Source of the DNA: Mimachlamys varia
Lineage: Eukaryota > Mollusca > Bivalvia > Pectinida > Pectinidae
Length of the DNA: 64,000 nt
NCBI GenBank assembly: GCA_947623455.1
Contig: OX392536.1
Span: 30,137,465-30,201,464 of the forward strand
Reading direction: 5' to 3'
The position numbers and the translations under genes are program-made. The notes beneath the pieces are model-generated. The model worked only from the letters and a program-made list of their open reading frames with translations, did no database searches and was not told where the DNA came from. Below are positions 1 through 11,900 of the stretch, piece by piece; position 1 is the stretch's first letter; the number at the start of each line of letters is the position of its first letter.

Positions 1-2547
1 TCTATGACAAATTCAGCTTCAAATGACTCAATTTAAATGATTACCTCACCACACATTTGATGATGGTATAACAAAAACAGAAAAACATTTCATTCATTTT
101 AATATTTTTGATAATTGCTGTAACAAGTAGTTAAAATTCTCCATATACAGTTAACAACAATAACAAGGTTAATCAAAAAGATTAAACAATCGGAATGTAA
201 ACGTCAGGAAACAAAGAATGTTAATCTAGGTTAATTTGTAGAATCATGTATCTCAATACTCCAATACAAGTACAATGTGTATACAATAACATGGCCACAT
301 TCGTTTATCTTTATCCAAACATGTTAGACCAGAGTTGTTTGTTTATGAAACAAAGTTAGACCTAGTAATCTGATGTCGATTTCAGGCAAGCCTTGACAAA
401 GCCATTGTCGGAAATCCATGTAACACTGCTCTTACACTCGTGATATACATGTAGAACGTTAGAGCTATGTCACGTGGGTTTCTGAAGATGGACAAGGCCT
501 GCGCTGCATAGACATTTGCCAGGACCTATATCTCCACATACAACCAGGTGTTAACATGACTGGGCCTCTTAGTCTGTTAATTTTCTTTCTGCTATTAAAT
601 GGATTACATGTATGAAAAGTACAGAGTTTCTAATAACAATCATGAAGTCTGTTTACCTCAGTGGAATAAAAAGGTTAACCAATAGATCCCTAAGTCAATC
701 ATCATTTTCTTTTTTTAAATAGACGTGTCAACTCTTGTCAAAATCAAATCACAAAATTTTTAAAACTTGCAAAAACTCATTTGGTCATGTTGAAATAACA
801 ATCATAGTTTTCTTTAAATTACATTAAATAAATAATTCCCAGCACAATTTTAAAAAATAGCTTGCCGAGATATGTAATCGAAATGAAATACAGTAAAGTA
901 GCACTTATCAAATATACACAGTGAACAGTTTTATATTGCAGGTGGGAACTTCTCTACAAACTGTCACGAAATGTGAAGATCTATGAACTATTGTACTAGA
1001 TTTAGAGATTAACAAGTTACACTGTAATTTACAAGTCTCCTCAAGGGTAAATGTACAATTATAAAAGTTTGTTACTAATAACAAAATTACATGACTACAT
1101 ATGTTGTAAAACTACAGTAAATAAAAAATTGAATGTGCAAACACCCCTTTTTTCAGTGTAGTCATAAAGGTGGGCTAAAATAAAATAATTTAAAAGTTGA
1201 ATGAACAAGTTTCCTCAGAAGTATTGCAGGTCATGGAATAAAAGTCAACAAATTTACCTACATACAATTACTTGGCAATAAAATGAGTATTCAAAACATC
1301 TCCCAGAGAAGTCGTGTTGTCAAACTGTTTTCTTTCATGAGCTGATCTTATTATGATGCTCTGTTAATTGAAGAGCCTGTTTAACATTAAAATTGTTCAT
1401 AAAAATTATTCTTTAAACTTATTGACAAGGTGACCTTGTGAAAATGACCTTTTGACCTTCAGCTTTCATGTGTTACACTTTCCCTGTGAACATGTCCCTC
1501 TACCCATTCATTACTTGAAGAAATTGTACTCAATCTGATTAAAATACAGATTCTTAATTGTTCTCACTCCGTTTTACAAGGATCTGACAACATCCTATAA
1601 GAGGTCATGTCCTGGTGACCTTTGTCGCCTCTTTACCTCACACTCTAGTAAAGTTTTCAAATGACGCTGTCATCTGCAGCAAGTCATTTTGTCACAACAT
1701 TACACATTACTGGGAAGCTTGTGAAGAAAAGACTAAATGTACAGATAAGATTTTGCGAGATTTTTCGTCCACAAACATTCACATTCAAGATTATTGCACC
1801 TGTACTTTAACTGGCTATTATGTAAATGTCAGCTCATATGGGATGTTGTCAGATCCTGATGTAACCGAGTGAGAACAAGGATCTGCATTTTAATCAAATT
1901 GATACTGTAGTGGCACTGGCAGATACCAGTACATGTACTCAACTCTCAGTTACATTAACCAGTGGGAACCTGTTAAAATTCTTTCATATCCCCATTCTGA
2001 TTCTTCTTTTAAACAACATAGATATCATCTCCTAACATATATTCTAACCACTTTACACACAATTATAACATTAAAAAATATCACAGCCATGAACATGATC
2101 ATATACAATCATCTATAAAAATACAATTTGCAAAAGTGTACATGTACAAGATGAACATTGATCCATCACTTTTCATACATCCCAAAATCAAAAGAAAATA
2201 CCACATTGTGCAAAATTATTAAAGAAACGAAATTTGAAGTAATGACTTTGATATATGAACAGAGTCTAACATTTTCCGTAAATATTATTGCAATGATTCC
2301 TTTAAATGAAGACGTGATCTTCAGGGTGAATATTACTTACCCCCACTGTGAGCAAATAAAAGTCCCAGCTTCAATCAATATACAATGATGAGGTCCTAGA
2401 AAGTAAAAGCTTGTGTGCCCAATTCATTTGACTTTTCAGAGTCAAAAGAATATGTTTCAACAAATCCAGATACATTTTAAAGTGTAAAATTCTCTTGCTT
2501 TCAAGTCTAAACACAGAAATAATTCTACGTTTTACAAATATTAAAAC

Positions 2548-2662
2548 TACATTTTACATCTAGTAAATCTACATTTTACATCCAGTAAATCTACATTATA
2601 CATACAGTAAATCTTCATTTTACATAATTTATAGTAAATCTTCATTTTACACATAGTAATGA
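2548..2662. repeat. Minisatellite, ~23-25 bp unit, about 5 copies
   Basis: The unit reads roughly cattttacatctagtaaatc and is repeated with small changes (tctagtaaatc, tccagtaaatc, tacagtaaatc). It lies in noncoding DNA downstream of the large gene. Confidence 0.75.
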
Positions 2663-4272
2663 GAATTTCAAAATTACTTTCTTTTCACAAATTAATTGAG
2701 CAAAAATAACACTGGCTATTGCAGATCATCTGTTAGCTTAAAAACTAATCACTGTCCTTGTTCAGCAAATACATACTTGTATTAAAACACTGTTTATGAC
2801 CATTTTGGTCTTCAATACGTTACATATCATAATCATTAGTGTTACCATTAAAGGCAGCACTTGTAGAAAACTTAATGAAATACCATAAAGCAATGATAAG
2901 TTTGGCACACAATGATATGAGTCGCATTAGAAAATATTGCACCTGACTTTTTAATCTAGGAAGCCTTGTGTAAAGTTACCATTGTGAATTGGCACATTTC
3001 TTTATAGTTACAAAACATCTATATGTGACTTCAGTGGAAATGTACATGAGGCAATAACTGCACAATATCTTCCTTCAAAATCGTAAATATGATCATGAAT
3101 AAAGCACCTGAAAAACTATAAAAGTTTTTTCACAAATTTTTGATTTACATTCAATAGATTATACATGTACCTGTATCAATTTCCCCAAACCTTTCTACAA
3201 CATCATAAGAACACATGACATACTGACACAATTCCTTGTAAAACATAAGAAGAAAATAATGAAGAAACCTACTCTGGGACCAAGTCCATAAAAGCAAGAA
3301 CTTGACTAAACCAGATGTGCTAATGTGATAACGAGGGTTATCTCCCTTACCAACACAAGTTCCCTACATAATGAGTGCCCTTGTTAGTAGCTGAAATACA
3401 ATGATTTTGCACTTCAAACACTGGAATGTATAAACAAATTGAAACATATTACATAATATACCTTAGATAAAACTATCAACATGAACTTGTTTTATTGCAT
3501 ACCCTATATATTATTTTTTCTGAATACAATTGTTTCTTAAAAGTCATGGGGCCTGAAATGTCCGCTGTAAAGCCATGGGTGAACAGACTCACTTGTCCAA
3601 CATCTTGAGTTAGTAGATGTTACGTCAAGGCTAGAGAAGATGTTCAATATGTACCAAGTGCTATGGAAATAAAGGTTAGCCTTTTAGATATTTTCAAGAT
3701 TAGACAGTTGGCTACACTAATATAAACTTACACCCTACGTCCTGTACATTACAATGATAAAAAATGCATTACCATAACATTTTACAAATTTGATCCTGTA
3801 TACCAAGGACCATGTGGTAGATTAGCCTTTGGCTAAACATGTATTTTTCTTCAATAAATAAAGTTTATTACTATCATTATAATGAATAATTATATAACAT
3901 CACTAGTTATTATACATTTGTGTATAAGAGTTGGAATACAGAACATATAAATCCACGAAATGCAAGATCCCCAGCACAAAATTAATATATATGACACTGA
4001 ATGTAGAGAAAAGTACAATGTTTGGGGGTCATTGTCGGAAAGTTAATGTATATTATCTACCGAGACAAAAATCCAAGAAGAAATGGGATTTCAACAGTAC
4101 TGTATACCGTGCAGTTTTCACTGCAGTTAAACCTTTCAACCTTTCCAACATAATGATGGTAATTTAATTTAAATCATGATTTTATCTAGTTTTAGTTTAT
4201 AGCATATATTATTCTATCGGAAAATTACTGATATTTGTTATCATGAATTTAGCGGCACTGGAAAAACTTTGA

Positions 4273-4278
4273 TTTATT
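4273..4278 (-). terminator. Candidate polyadenylation signal AATAAA
   Basis: The plus strand reads tttatt, giving AATAAA on the minus strand about 0.87 kb after the stop codon at 5151. It is one of several such hexamers in AT-rich DNA, so its use is a guess. Confidence 0.25.
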
Positions 4279-4795
4279 TGAGTTTCCGTAGTCATGCCTG
4301 CTCAACAGGCCATACAGGTAACTCTGATATAATTTATATACATACACACTGCATAGCCAACTTTCATTATACTACAAACGGTTATAATTTCTGTACTAAA
4401 AACAATTTTTCAGCTATAGGTAAAATATTGTAAGTTAACCTTTTGAAATTAGCAGAACATGCTAGCATATGATCACCATTGATATAAAACATGTAGAGTG
4501 TGACTGTTGATAAAAATATATTGATATGTTTAAAAATTTGAACTTTGAAAAATTTGTATATATATATATACATGTATAGCAACCTATGAAAAAATAATAT
4601 ACAAAAGTATGCAGATTTGATTGTCACTATTATATACCACAAAATCCATTAGTCATTAATTCATGTTGAACTCGGTCATCAATATTCTACTCTAGTTGTA
4701 AGGAGCTCATTTTCAAAGCAGAAAGCGAGAACTTCAGTATTTTCCCCTAATACCAACCAGTTTCAGAATAGCAGTGTTCATGTACATAGCACACA

Positions 4796-4866
4796 ACATG
4801 TTTCAATAACAAGTCCTATTTTTGACATTATGACATGTTTCAATTACAAGTCCGATTTTTGACATA
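4796..4866. repeat. Two-copy tandem duplication, ~37 bp
   Basis: Two adjacent copies read approximately acatgtttcaataacaagtc followed by ctatttttgacattatg. They differ at only a few bases. Confidence 0.7.
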
Positions 4867-5014
4867 ATGACAATTATTTTGAATAATTATAACAGTATAT
4901 AGTATTATATACTACTTTTTTTCAATCACAATAACTTTAATTTAGAATAATATAACAATGAAAGCACCTGGATTCAGTGTAGTTTGACATGTTTGTCCAT
5001 ACAGACACTCATAC

Positions 5015-5106
5015 TTAACTCATTCATCCCTTAAGACAATGGTGAACTCTTCCAATTCAAAGGTTGGAACAGTTCATTATGAAATTTTAGGGGGTGAATT
5101 AGTTAG
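5015..5106. mobile_element. Small dispersed MITE-like repeat, copy 1
   Basis: The ends are roughly inverted: ttaactcattcatccc at the left and ggggtgaattagtta at the right. The core cttccaattcaaaggttgga is shared with copies at 44206-44290 and 52905-52967. The short length, dispersed copies and inverted ends suggest a non-autonomous DNA element. No target duplication could be fixed. Confidence 0.5.
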
Positions 5107-5150
5107 AATTGTAGTGCCTAGAATTCTGCAGATAAAAATCTAGACCTAAA

Positions 5151-5917
5151 CTAGCTGGTGACACAGGTAGAGTCGGATCGACCAATAACAAGGTCACAGT
5201 CTGGGTCCTGTAGTAATCTCTGAGAGAACACTCGGGCCACAGAGTCATATTTCCTCCTGCTGTACAGTATGGTGATGATATAATCTGGCACGATTTTCCT
5301 CTGGAAGCACTGCTCCACCAGTGTGTTGAGCTCGCTGGGTACGCTGGGACTCGGAGATTGTGTCTGAGGGTGAATACTGGAGTCCATTAGACTTGTTATG
5401 TGGTAGAAGTGATTCGTACCATCCTGAAATAGTCGACTAGCGAGCATGGAATCGAGGCGTGGTGAAAACATTCCAGCAGAAGATTCCCCATATTCATAGT
5501 TATCACTAAGTAAGAACTCATCACCAGGGTTACTGACTCCAAGGCCGTAGCGACTTATATCGTTTGGATCGTCTTCTGTTGGACTCAAGGAATTAATCTG
5601 ATCATCATACACAGATAAGTTCGCAAACCGTGGCAACGGTGTTCCCTTCCTGCTCCGGTTCTGAGACAGTAGGTGGCTTTGAGGTCGTGACCTTGGCACA
5701 GGAGTGCTATCTCTGGACCTGGTAAGCCTCTGGGATAATGGATTGAAGTTCATAGCGGAAGGTCCTGAAGGTGACCCTGTGGGCGTGTCCTCGGGGGAAC
5801 TGATGTCCGACACATGCCCAGATGTGGGCATGCTGCTATGGATACTGAGGGCAGGGTAGTTAAGATCCTGGGGTTCGTCTGACGAGCAAAGGTCAGGAAC
5901 ATGGTTCATGCTTCCTT
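5151..5917 (-). CDS. Exon 31 (last coding exon), residues 1486-1740
   Basis: 767 nt including the stop, acceptor TTGCAG|AAGGAAG. It encodes a Ser/Pro-rich, probably disordered tail with basic RSRPQSHLLSQNRSRK and acidic patches. It ends in a more ordered stretch (ELNTLVEQCFQRKIVPDYII) and STCVTS. No known domain was recognised. Confidence 0.85.
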
Positions 5918-8900
5918 CTGCAACACAAAAATATACATGTGGTCTAACAATTGCAGTTACACAATTACTTTTTCTGAAGTGGTTAGCTGCTCTCGAAACA
6001 GTAAAGGTGAAACTGAGCTTGAAATAAAGCTGATCATTAATTAATAGAAAGATTGGTCTTTACACATGCATCCATTTTTTTCGATTTTTTTTTTATAAAC
6101 CTTCAGGCCGAAACTAAAGACAATCAAATAAAAAAAAGGTTAACATTTTCAGTATAGGATTATACATGAATGTACTTCTGACAAATTTTTAGTCTTGATG
6201 ATATTATTTTGAACTAATCTTTTGCCTATTTATTATAGTGTATTATTTTTCCCCTCATTCATTCCTCACAACAGAAGAACTCTTCACACACCAAACTGTC
6301 CGAACAACTCTGTTTCTATATCCACCAGAAGTCCCTGGTCCATGAGCCACTGAGCCACAGCGATACAGTTGGTACGCTTCTTTGAAATATCATCTGCTGT
6401 AACCTCCTCCCCTGCAACAACAAAACATGTCCATATTACTTGAAATGTAAACAGTGTTGTGATTTATTGAAATATGAACTTTTCTAGTGATAATTCTCTT
6501 AAAAATACATTATGATGATGATCTTTAGACCAAAGTTTTAGGGTACTGAAAAGCATAACATTTATTCTATTTTTTTTCACTGTGGTTTGTTTAACTGGTT
6601 TTAACACCTAAACCTCACCGACAAAGATGGTGTTCAGTCTTCTTGAGTGGGTAGATTTCCACCTATCAAACTACCACATATACAGGATCATACCTTGACG
6701 ACATCACAGTGAAGTTCATAGGAGGGTTGGGGGAGAGTCACCTTGGGGTCATTCCCAGGCAAGGTCAGTCACCCACACACACACAGCGTACAACTCACAA
6801 AAAGTATCTTGAGAAGGACTAAAATAGTCTCTTCACTTTACTGAGTGAATTCAAGGCTACTTACACAAGTTACAGAAGGGGCCCAGGCTACTTACACATG
6901 TTACAGAAGGGGCCCAGGCTACTTACACATATTACAGAAGGGGCCCAGGCTACTTACACATATTACAGAAGGGGCCCAGGCTACTTACACATATTACAGA
7001 AGGGGCCCAGGCTACTTACACATGTTACAGAAGGGGCCCAGGCTACTTACACATGTTACAGAAGGGGCCCAGGCTACTTACACATGTTACAGAAGGGGCC
7101 CGGGTTTGCCATGATCCAGTCTGTCAGCTGCTTCCCACTGAAACACTTGGAGTACATCTGGAGTTCCCTTCTCATCTTGTGTAGTGTGGCTTGTAGAGCT
7201 CCGTCTAGTGTACATGTACTGGAAGTGTCAGTCCACACATACTACAAAACAACAACGGCAGCACTATATCTCGAGTACTATCTTGTGATACATGCTGCTA
7301 AGTAAATGAAGTACTTTTGTTTGTGTTTTACATCCTTTTAATAACTATGGTCATTTAAGAATGTGCCAGGTTTCAGTAGTGGGGGAAAGCAGCTGTTTCA
7401 GGAGAAGAGGCCCATGGGCCTTAATGGTCATCTGACAGTCTATAGAATTTTTTGTTGAAAATTGTTGTTCAAACATTTTACAGTATTTGACCCCGTGACC
7501 TTTTAAGAGGGTCATTGAACAAATTTGGTATTCCTTCATCTCAGCATACTACCAGCAATATAGGAGTACTCCAGGTCTTACGGTTAGTCAGCAGAAGCTT
7601 CTTAAAGATTTAAGACATTTCACCCCGGGGACTTTGAACATGGCTCAAGTCATTCATTTGAACAAATTTGGTAGCCCTTTTAACCCAGCATGCTACAGGC
7701 CAAATATTAGTACCATGGGCCTTTCAGTTATTGAGAAGAAGTTTTTTGAAGACATTTGACCCCTGTGACCTTAAAAGGTAGGTCAAGGTCATTCCATTTA
7801 ACAAACATGGTAGCTCTTCATCCCAGCATGATAGAAGCCAAATATTGGTACCCTAGGCCCTAAGATTATTGAGAAAAAGTTGGTTGAAGAGTTTAACACA
7901 TTTGACCCCTGTATCCTTTAAAATAGGCCAAGGTCATTCATTCAAACCACCTTCGTAGCCCTTGATTCAAGCATGCTACAGGCCAAATTTCAGTTCCCTT
8001 GGCCTTTCCGTTATTGAGAGGAAGTTGCTTGAATATTTCAAAACATTTGGCCTCTGTGACCTTGAAAGTAGGTCAAGGTCATTCACTTTAACAAACTTTG
8101 TAGTCCTTCATCCCAGCATGCTACATGCATTATATCCGCACCCTGGGACTTTCGGTTATTGAGAAGAATTTGTTTGAAGGAAAAGTTTACATACAGCAAA
8201 CAACGGCAGACAATGGCTATAGTTAATCCTGACCCTTCCAGTCAGATGACCTAATAAACCAACTTACATGTTCCTTGAGAGCGTTGTGTAATCTCATCAG
8301 TTGTGGAGTAGACTCTGTGAACAGCTGTAGCTTAAACATGACATCCTCCTGTTAAGGTCAAAGATCAATATTACTAGTTAGCAATTTATCACTACCTCAT
8401 CCACTCTTTAGTTTTGATATTTCATACAGTATGTGTAATCTTGGAATTAAAGGGGATTTCGACACATAAAAGTTAAACATTAAGAGGTTCAAATACCTTT
8501 TTATCTGGCAGGTGAGCTCGCTAAGTTATGTCATCTAGTAGTAGGTAACCTATGTGTGAGATATTACTTACAGACTGTGACAGGTAATGTGTGTGTGAGA
8601 TATTACTTACAGCCTGTGACAGGTAACCTGTGTGTGAGATATTACTTACAGTCTGTGACAGGTAACCTGTTTGTGAGATATTACAGCCTGTGACAGGTAA
8701 CCTGTGTGTGAGATATTACTTACAGCCTGTGACAGGTAACCTGTGTGTGAGATATTACAGCCTGTGACAGGTAACCTGTGTGTGAGATATTACTTACAGT
8801 CTGTGACAGGTAACCTGTTTGTGAGATATTACAGCCTGTGACAGGTAACCTGTGTGTGAGATATTACTTACAGCCTGTGACAGGTAACCTGTGTGTGATA

Positions 8901-11900
8901 TATTACTTACAGCCTGTGACAAGTAACCTGTGTGTGAGAAATTACTTACAGCCTGTGACAGGTAACCTGTGTGTGAGATATTACTTACAGTCTGTGACAG
9001 GTAACCTGTTTGTGAGATATTACTTACAGCCTGTGACAGGTAACCTGTGTGTGATATATTACTTACAGCCTGTGACAGGGAACCTGTGTGTGAGATATTA
9101 CTTACAGCCTGTGACAGGGAACCTGTGTGTGAGATATTACTTACAGCCTGTGACAGGTAACCTGTGTGTGAGATATTACTTAGTCTGTGACAGGTAACCT
9201 GTGTGTGAGATATTACTTACAGCCTGTGACAGGAGTAGATCTTTCCTGATGTCTTTGTCTTGGTGGGTAATGAATGTCAGCAGATGCTGAAACAACAATC
9301 AAAGTGACATGTTACAATGATAATACAATAAACAGCTATTGCTAATCTACATAATTTTACAATGCTAAAGTGCAATTTTTTATCATGACAGACGACCAAT
9401 GAAATCCTGTTCACATACAGATTCGGCTGTTACTACATTACATGTATTGGCTAGATTTAGATTATATAAATCTGCTCAGCAAGATTGATATACAAAAACA
9501 GTTTGAGTTAATGTGTCTTAAACTTGGCCATTTGTTTGTATGGTACAATAATGATACTTACTGAGAGAGCTTGTATGAGTGTCCGGCCATTTGTTTCTCC
9601 ATTTCCATCACCTAACATTAATCTAGCAAGCTCTTCCTCAAAATCCTGTAAAAAAGCATTAAACAGAATTGAAACGTTTGCATTAGGCAAGAGAGGGGAA
9701 GTAACTCCATTTGAAATTTGTTACTTGAAGGACCAAATTTATGAATATTTTTAGAAATTTCCACAAATTCTGAAGACAATAATTCTGTACACAATAGCCG
9801 TAATAGTAATATCACTATTAGCACTGTAAATTATACCATACAGTCATCAAGGAAAGTCTGAATCAACACTGAAAGATTGTTTATTGAGAAATAGTTTCTT
9901 CAAGCATTTATCTATTTATTTATTTTGAAAGTTTTACGTCCTCACATGGCCTTACGACCTTCGGTGGACGAGCCTACAAGGATACATACTTGTACTATAA
10001 ATATCCAGATGCACTCCGTGACCCTCCTAAAACAGTCTGGGTAGAGCCATGCCTGTAGGGAGTCGAAGTAGTTCTGTAGGAACTGTGTGAGGGGCTGCAG
10101 ACACACATGTATGGGGTCATCTGGGTACTTCAAGCCAAGTAGCACATGCAGGGCATCACACACAAACAGGTTTATCTGTGGGAAGTGTTGTACAGGTATA
10201 TATTAGGAAACACCATCATCTAATTCTGTGTGAAAAGTTTCTGCTCAATGACAACTGGGCAGGGACTCATTCAGTACTCTATCAGGATGAACTCTCATAC
10301 ATTGTTCTAGTGGGAAAACTCTATGGGAAACAAACTCACTATAGCTCTATGGAGAAACTCTTATACAATGCTCTATCGGGAAAGACCTATGCACTACTCT
10401 ATGGGGAGATCTCATATACATGTACATTGTATATCTCCAGGGGGAATTGTCATACACTGCTCTGGTTGGAGGAAATCTTACACTGCTCTATTGGGAAAGA
10501 CTTGCACCGGTTTATGGATAAGGACACAGGTATAGATCTAACCTTTAATTCCCAGGGTCACATCAATCCCATTAGCTAATGGGACAGATTCATATGTGAC
10601 TGCGGGAAAGGTACATACTTTGGAATGGTAGAAGGCTTCAGTTATTGTGCTGAAAGATCCATACACTGTGTTATTACTCTGAAGAGGACTTAATGTACAA
10701 TTCTCTATGGGGCCCTCCCCATAGAGAAATGTACATTAAGTCCTCGTCCACTTCTCAAAGGAAAGAGCTTGAATACTTCCGTATGAGGAGGGACTCATAC
10801 AATTCTCAAAGGAAACAACTTACCAGGTAAATACCTCTGTATGAGGAGGGGCTCATACACTTTTCAAAGGAAAGGGCTTAAACATTTCTGTATGAGGAAG
10901 GGCTCTTACAAATCTCAAAGGAAGGAACTTAAATACTTCTGTATAAGAAGGGCTCATACACTTTCAAAGGAAAGAGTTAAAATACTTCTGTATGAGGAGG
11001 AACTCATTCACTTCTCAAAGAAAAGAGCTAAACATTTCTGTATGAGGAGGGGCTCTTACAAATCTCAAAGGAAAGGATTTAAATAGTACTTATGTATGTG
11101 GAGGGGCTCATATACTTCTCAAAGGAAAGAGCTTAAATACTTTCGTATGAGAAAGGGCTAGTACACTTCTCAAAGGATAGAGCTTAAATAGTTCTGTATG
11201 AGGAGGGGCTCATACACTTCTCAAAGGAAAGAGCTTAAATACTTTCGTATGAGAAAGGGCTAGTACACTTCTCAAAGGATAGAGCTTAAATAGTTCTGTA
11301 TGAGGAGGGGCTCATACACTTCTCAAAGGAAAGAGCTTAAATACTTAGAGACTTTTACATCTCGCTATTGAGGAAAAGCCCTGTATACTTCTTAATGAAG
11401 TAAGGCACATACATGTACATTTGCTCTATGGGATAAAAACTTATAAAGTACTGAGAAATTCTGTTTTAAGATTTAAGAGTAATAGTTTAACCAATGAAAG
11501 GGTTAAACACCTACTGATGATAGCCTTGCACCCTCTCACTTACCCTGTAGGGCACGTAGGACCACCACCAAGTGTCACTTACCCTGTAGGGCATGTAGGA
11601 CCACCACCAAGTGTCACTTACCCTGTAGGCCATGATCCTACTTAGGACATGTAGGACCACCACCAAGTGTCACTTACCCTGTAGGCCATGATCCTACTAA
11701 GGGCACATAGGACTGCCATCAAGTGCCACTTACCCTGTAGGCCATGATCCTACTTAGGGCACGTAGGACTGTCACCAAGTGTCACTTACCCTGTAGGCCA
11801 TGATCCTACTTAGGGCACGTAGGACCGCCATCAAGTGTCACTTACCCTGTAGGCCATGATCCTACTTAGGGCACGTAGGACCGCCATCAAGTGTCACTTA

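Larger units (their letters stand above)
1..5150. other. Gene-free 3' flank and probable 3' UTR
   Basis: I see no convincing coding exon here on either strand; the few open frames are short, AT-rich and lack splice context. The part next to 5150 is probably 3' UTR of the large minus-strand gene whose stop codon is at 5151-5153. A minus-strand AATAAA signal lies at 4273-4278 and could end that transcript, but other AATAAA-like sites exist. A short tandem array (2548-2662), a tandem duplication (4796-4866), a TA microsatellite near 4556-4573 and a small dispersed element (5015-5106) are listed separately. Confidence 0.6.

Noticed and set aside
6845..7305. Plus-strand repetitive open frames
   Set aside because: They are the antisense of exon 29 and its 31-bp donor array.
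8838..9197. Plus-strand open frame with a 13-residue repeat (GNLCVRYYLQPVT)
   Set aside because: It is a by-product of the 39-bp array at the exon 27 donor, on the strand opposite to the gene.
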